From assembly GCA_013350335.1 (NCBI GenBank), contig CM023538.1, forward strand, positions 56,898,769-56,962,768: DNA of 64,000 bases. The letters run 5' to 3'. Under the pieces are notes generated by a model. The model was not told where the DNA came from, did not search any database, and saw nothing but the letters and a program-made list of their open reading frames with translations. Positions 59,855 to 64,000 of the stretch are shown one piece after another. Both the position numbers and the translations under genes were made by a program. How positions within the stretch are numbered: position 1 is the stretch's first letter; each line of letters opens with the position of its first letter. The DNA is from Chimonanthus salicifolius. Lineage: Eukaryota; Streptophyta; Magnoliopsida; Laurales; Calycanthaceae.

Positions 59855-60237
59855 TGCTATGCCTGAATTTGAAATCAGATTTATTGGCCTTAAGTAGAAG
59901 AAAGACAGGCAAATTAGGTATAAGCATAAGTAGGCCCAAAACCCAGTCCAATCCACTTAGATTGTAGCACTCGTAAAAAATATCAGTTAATACATTGCAT
60001 ATCGGCCATGACGTACTAGAAAAATGAAGGTCGATACGTATCACCCGCAACGCATCATTAAGTTTGAGCCACAAAGGCATCAAATAAACAGTCGGCCAAT
60101 TAAAAGTACCAAATCCAACTATGAATGTACAATTTACGGCATTGATACAGTTAATTACACAAGGACAAGGGCACATAACTTAAAACTAGATTTTATTTAA
60201 CTTTCATGTAGCTAAATCGTACCTTTTTATTCCATTC
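59855..60237. other. U5 tail, non-coding
   Basis: Unit-end sequence with a small deletion near 60127; no gene. Confidence 0.5.
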
Positions 60238-60424
60238 TGTGAAAGCAAGGGTATAAATCTCGGTATCGGTCAATAAAATTTTTCTCTCTTATATATTTTT
60301 TTTAAAGAAACCACCAATATCGGCTGATACTTATCATATTGGCCGATATATGAAGGTTGAAAAAACCGATATATATCATCTGATACAATACGTATCGGCC
60401 GATATTATCACACGTCTGTGAAAG
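60238..60424. mobile_element. small hAT-like MITE (U5)
   Basis: Element 60246-60416 between identical TGTGAAAG copies (60238-60245 and 60417-60424). Confidence 0.82.
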
Positions 60425-61062
60425 TAATTAAGAAAATACACTATTTTAATATAAAGGTGTTAATGAATTTTATTAATAACGATTAAATTTTTAATGACAT
60501 CGTCCTATTTTAAACCCTAATTTTTCTTTTTAAATATTTAGCTAATATTCTAAAATTTTGGCTAGGCCCATAATATCAACAATGCTGATAATAGGGAAAA
60601 AAAAAAATTAATCATTGTGTATACCTCTATCTCAAATTAGATATGAAACTAATCCATTGATACACAAAATCGTCTGAAAAAGTCGTGTATCAGGTAAATT
60701 TAGAGAAGGTCGAACTAAAGACCTCGAATTTATTGTTAAATAGGTCTCCAAGTAGGTTGGCAAGGCCAATGCTTGTCCAAGCTCAATTATTTATTTATTT
60801 ATTGGGTCTAATATTGAGGAATGGACCTAAGGTCGGACCCAGGCATACACACCAACAAATTCTAAGGCCTACTATTTATATCGAATTTGTTGGTGTAGTT
60901 CAAGTCATATACTTGGGCCTTTAGGCAGAAATAGGGCCATCTCTAGCCCATTTATCAATCGGGCTTTATGAGGCCACAACCTCAATCAAATGGTTCAAAA
61001 TATGTATAGTCGTCTGGCTTGGAATTTATTAGTATCTTTTAATGCATTTTGAGTCAAACGCG

Positions 61063-61304
61063 AAACAATCAGGGTTTTTTTTTTTTTTTGAGGTCTGGAG
61101 ATGTCCAGATGTCATACCCAACTAGTCCCCCAAGGTATGTGAAAACTCCCCTATCCGCACACACCGGGTAATTCGATGGGACCTTACTCTATACATATTC
61201 CCATTGGAAGTGGCCTTTCACTGGGGCTTCCATGTTTGAACCCAAGACCTCCCTCTCCCAAACCAACTGGGATAACCCCTTGGCGTTCAAAACAATCAGA
61301 GTTT
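61063..61304 (-). mobile_element. SINE-A with target duplications (U6)
   Basis: AAACAATCAGGGTTT at 61063-61077 and AAACAATCAGAGTTT at 61290-61304. Confidence 0.87.
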
Positions 61305-64000
61305 GGAAAGAAACATGCTGCCCCTGAGTGTGATATGGTCTTTGGGGTGACATTCAGTAGGCCTTGTCCATGTAGAACTCTCATTGACAAAAATGTTCTC
61401 TGTTGGGTACTTCAATGAAGTGTCCAATTTGATCACTTTGATTCCTTGAACAAAATCTGAGTATCACATGGCTCTATTTGCTTAATGATGGCGTCCAACC
61501 TGTGTATAATATAACCTCTGTTATGTTACCAGTTAAGCTTTAAAGAGAACAAAAGTGAAGCCACGCCTTTCTGTACAACATTATCATGCACAGAAGTAAA
61601 AAAAACTAGTTAACAAATGGGATCATTTATATATCCATTGAAGCATGCAGTACAACTACTGCGACAAAGGCCAGCCCATTAAGTGGAGTGACTAAAGTCC
61701 TTGATAAGTCCCTAAATCTCCCCCTTCACATCCAATGTGAGACTTGTTTGCTGCCCCAACAAAGTTTACCTCATATACACAGAGCTTCTGAGAAGCTATC
61801 TGATGCCAATTTCTTGTAAACCAAGCAACTAATAATACGTTGAAAGCATCAACCAGACACCCTCAAAGTAGGATGAAGGGAAAACTATTCACAAGTATTT
61901 TCATGGAATATACAAACCGCGGGTACTTAACTAACAAGGCAATAAAGATTTCCACTGTTTGCTGCTCTGTAGTCATTTGGCTGTATTTTATGCTTGTAGT
62001 CTCAGATTCTCTAAGTGTTTGTCAGGTGCCTTCACAGTGCAATTTCAGGTGTAGAGTGTGAGACCTCTCTCTTCTTCTCCTCTTCCTTGTTTTGATCTCT
62101 GAAATGGCAATTTCCAGGCTACTTCCCGCAAAATATGTTAAAACTCTAGATGCAAGTGGTTCACTGAGGACTTCATTAACCAATGTTGACAACAGTCAGC
62201 ATTCCTAGGATATTGTACCAATAGAAAGTTAAAACATTAGGATGCCCAAGCCATACTTTTGAAGTTGGACAAATGGCCGGCATGGTGCAATCTACTTAAT
62301 GAATTGTCTATAAACCGTAGATTGCAAATTGCAAGTCCAACTGTTGTTGGTGCAACAAAGGCTCACTCAGCTCCACCTGAATGAATCTAGAACAGTTTGA
62401 GTGATACAAGATTTTCTTCTTTTTTTCTGTTTAGGTTCAAAAATAGAGTATACAAGGGGAGAAATAAGAATCAACTGTCTGTTCAAGACAACCATCCAAA
62501 ACATTGGCCATTGAAATGCTTGGCAACACCGTGATGAGACGCAACCCATAACCATCTTCCTCAGTTTCCATCTTTCTATGGATCAGGTTCTTAGCTCATA
62601 AGCTTTAAAACTTGGAATGAGTCAGTGTCAGTTGACTCAGTTGAATTTTGTCGAGTGTTTTATGAAAAACATGAAAAGACTAGTCAAGTTACTCAATTCA
62701 GTTTGATTTTTAACTGAGTATGAATTCTAATCCTACCGTTCGGTTTCAAGAATAAGCCAAAAATGGAATAAAATGGACTAAATGAACTTGGACCTGGCCT
62801 AAATCAAAGTGTATCCAACACATTCCATTGCATTGTAAGATGGTTCACAACAGATTGGTGTCAAATTTCTTACTCAACCCTTAAATTGAAGTACAGGCTG
62901 AATTTAAAAAATAATTTCAGATAGCTCTCAAGTCATGTAGAGGATGTGATTGAAAAATCAACACCAATTTCTGTGAACCAGGTCAAAAATATTTTTCATC
63001 CACTTGTGAGGATCAGATGGCAAAGGCTTGCTTTATCAGCATTGATTCTTATGGAGATCAAGGACACATTCAATGTCTAAGTTGGGTGGCCATCTGATGA
63101 GGAGATAGGCTTGAGTCATTAGTATCTACCCCACACATGGATCAAGATATATATGGGAAATGCAAAATGGTCAAAAAGACTCACCTTCAACTCAAGCAGG
63201 ACTGAGTTCATGTTGAGCTAAGTCTAATGTAAAATTTCTAGGAAGTGCTAAATCTAGTCAAGTTACCAATCTTCTCGGTTTGTAATCATAATTCAGACTG
63301 ATTCACATGCACATTTACATACATTTGCCTTGGAAGTGTCATACATAAATTTATTTACATTTGATACTAACTTTTGGACTCGAAAATTAGCCAACAAAAA
63401 AGCGCCATATAGTCTAAACATCTATTACAAACATGAAAAGTCTCATGTTGGGTACAAAATCTAACTCTGAAAAGTCTTCTACTGCTTTAGATTCTTGTTC
63501 AAAGAATAATTGTCACTGAAGGACATTCATGGCTCTGCACTCCTCCCATGATCATAATCTGATCTATGGATCCTTACCCATCAAAGCTTCACACTACCTT
63601 TTGATGAAAATGAGTATGGGAAACTGTCTAAATTCACATACCTTCTGATCATTTTCCTTTATATCTGAAAGAAGTCTATCATATTGGTCACTGTGTTAAA
63701 GAGCAAATTTCTGCAGAGAAGAAAAGAGTGAAATGACTCCATCATATGTTTTCAATGATGAAAATGAAAATGAAATATTGATCCATTACAATTGAATCAT
63801 TCTCTTGGCTCTACTCTTTATCCATAATTTTCAGCAATTTACAAACTTTACTACCTCTGGCTTGTAACTGCTAGATAATGCAAATGAAAATTTGAAGAAT
63901 GAATTGCTTAGGCATGTATCTTGAATCTCCACACTATATGCATTCAAACTCTTTTGATTTCTTATTTTTCATTGGCTTGCCTTACATGCTTTGACTGATT
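61305..64000. other. U6 non-coding block
   Basis: Collinear with 4252 onward; the 34-codon frame is at 62104-62208. No gene supported. Confidence 0.6.

Larger units (their letters stand above)
49544..60452. repeat. tandem unit U5 (complete, with private deletions)
   Basis: About 10.9 kb, closest to U4 on the left. A deletion of roughly 270 bp in its AT-rich block (junction near 59068) and 25 bp in CAF1 account for the shorter length. Confidence 0.92.
60453..64000. repeat. tandem unit U6 (cut by the window edge)
   Basis: Starts at AAAGGTGTTAATG and is collinear with the left part of the other units to the edge, so the array continues. The head has a private deletion near 61003 (AAAATATGTATAGTCGTC). 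The window ends before any CAF1 copy of this unit. Confidence 0.92.

Overview
The window looks like nuclear DNA of a flowering plant, probably a repeat-rich genome. It is AT-rich, carries plant-type CCR4-associated factor 1 (CAF1) coding sequence, and is littered with tRNA-derived SINEs, 5'-truncated LINEs and hAT-type DNA transposons. I cannot name the species.

Layout. Positions 1-3333 are single-copy flank with no convincing gene, holding a foldback repeat (1030-1266) and a decayed CGATATCGG-rich element (about 2461-3205). From 3334 to the right edge the window is one direct tandem array of a roughly 11-kb unit: U1 3334-15988, U2 15989-25825, a partial diverged unit U2' 25826-29094, U3 29111-38403 (starts internally), U4 38404-49543, U5 49544-60452, and U6 60453 to beyond 64000. 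Each complete unit runs: a head block; a minus-strand tRNA-derived SINE with 15-bp target duplication; about 4 kb of non-coding DNA; a 115-bp tandem duplication; a second, SINE-free copy of the SINE target region; a LINE 3' end on the minus strand; a minus-strand CAF1 gene with TATA box; about 1.5 kb of upstream DNA; a second LINE 3' end on the plus strand; a minisatellite; an AT-rich block; a plus-strand SINE; and in U3-U5 a short hAT-like MITE.

The only convincing protein-coding genes are the five CAF1 copies. All have an intact DEDDh deadenylase domain (about residues 1-256). In each, the reading frame continues into a 5'-truncated LINE RNase H domain, so the LINE supplies the C-terminus, stop codon and a poly(A) signal. 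The same junction is in all five, so the LINE insertion predates amplification. The fused RNase H lacks its first catalytic Asp, and the tail varies more between copies than the CAF1 part (18 variable positions in 163 residues against 8 in 256). In the fifth copy a 25-bp deletion shifts the tail out of frame.

The array has been reshuffled. U2 is U3-like on its left side and U1-like on its right side, with the switch inside the CAF1 coding region. U1 alone carries a 2,047-bp non-autonomous hAT element with 8-bp target duplications; U3 preserves an empty site. No tRNA, rRNA, CRISPR or autonomous transposase gene was seen.
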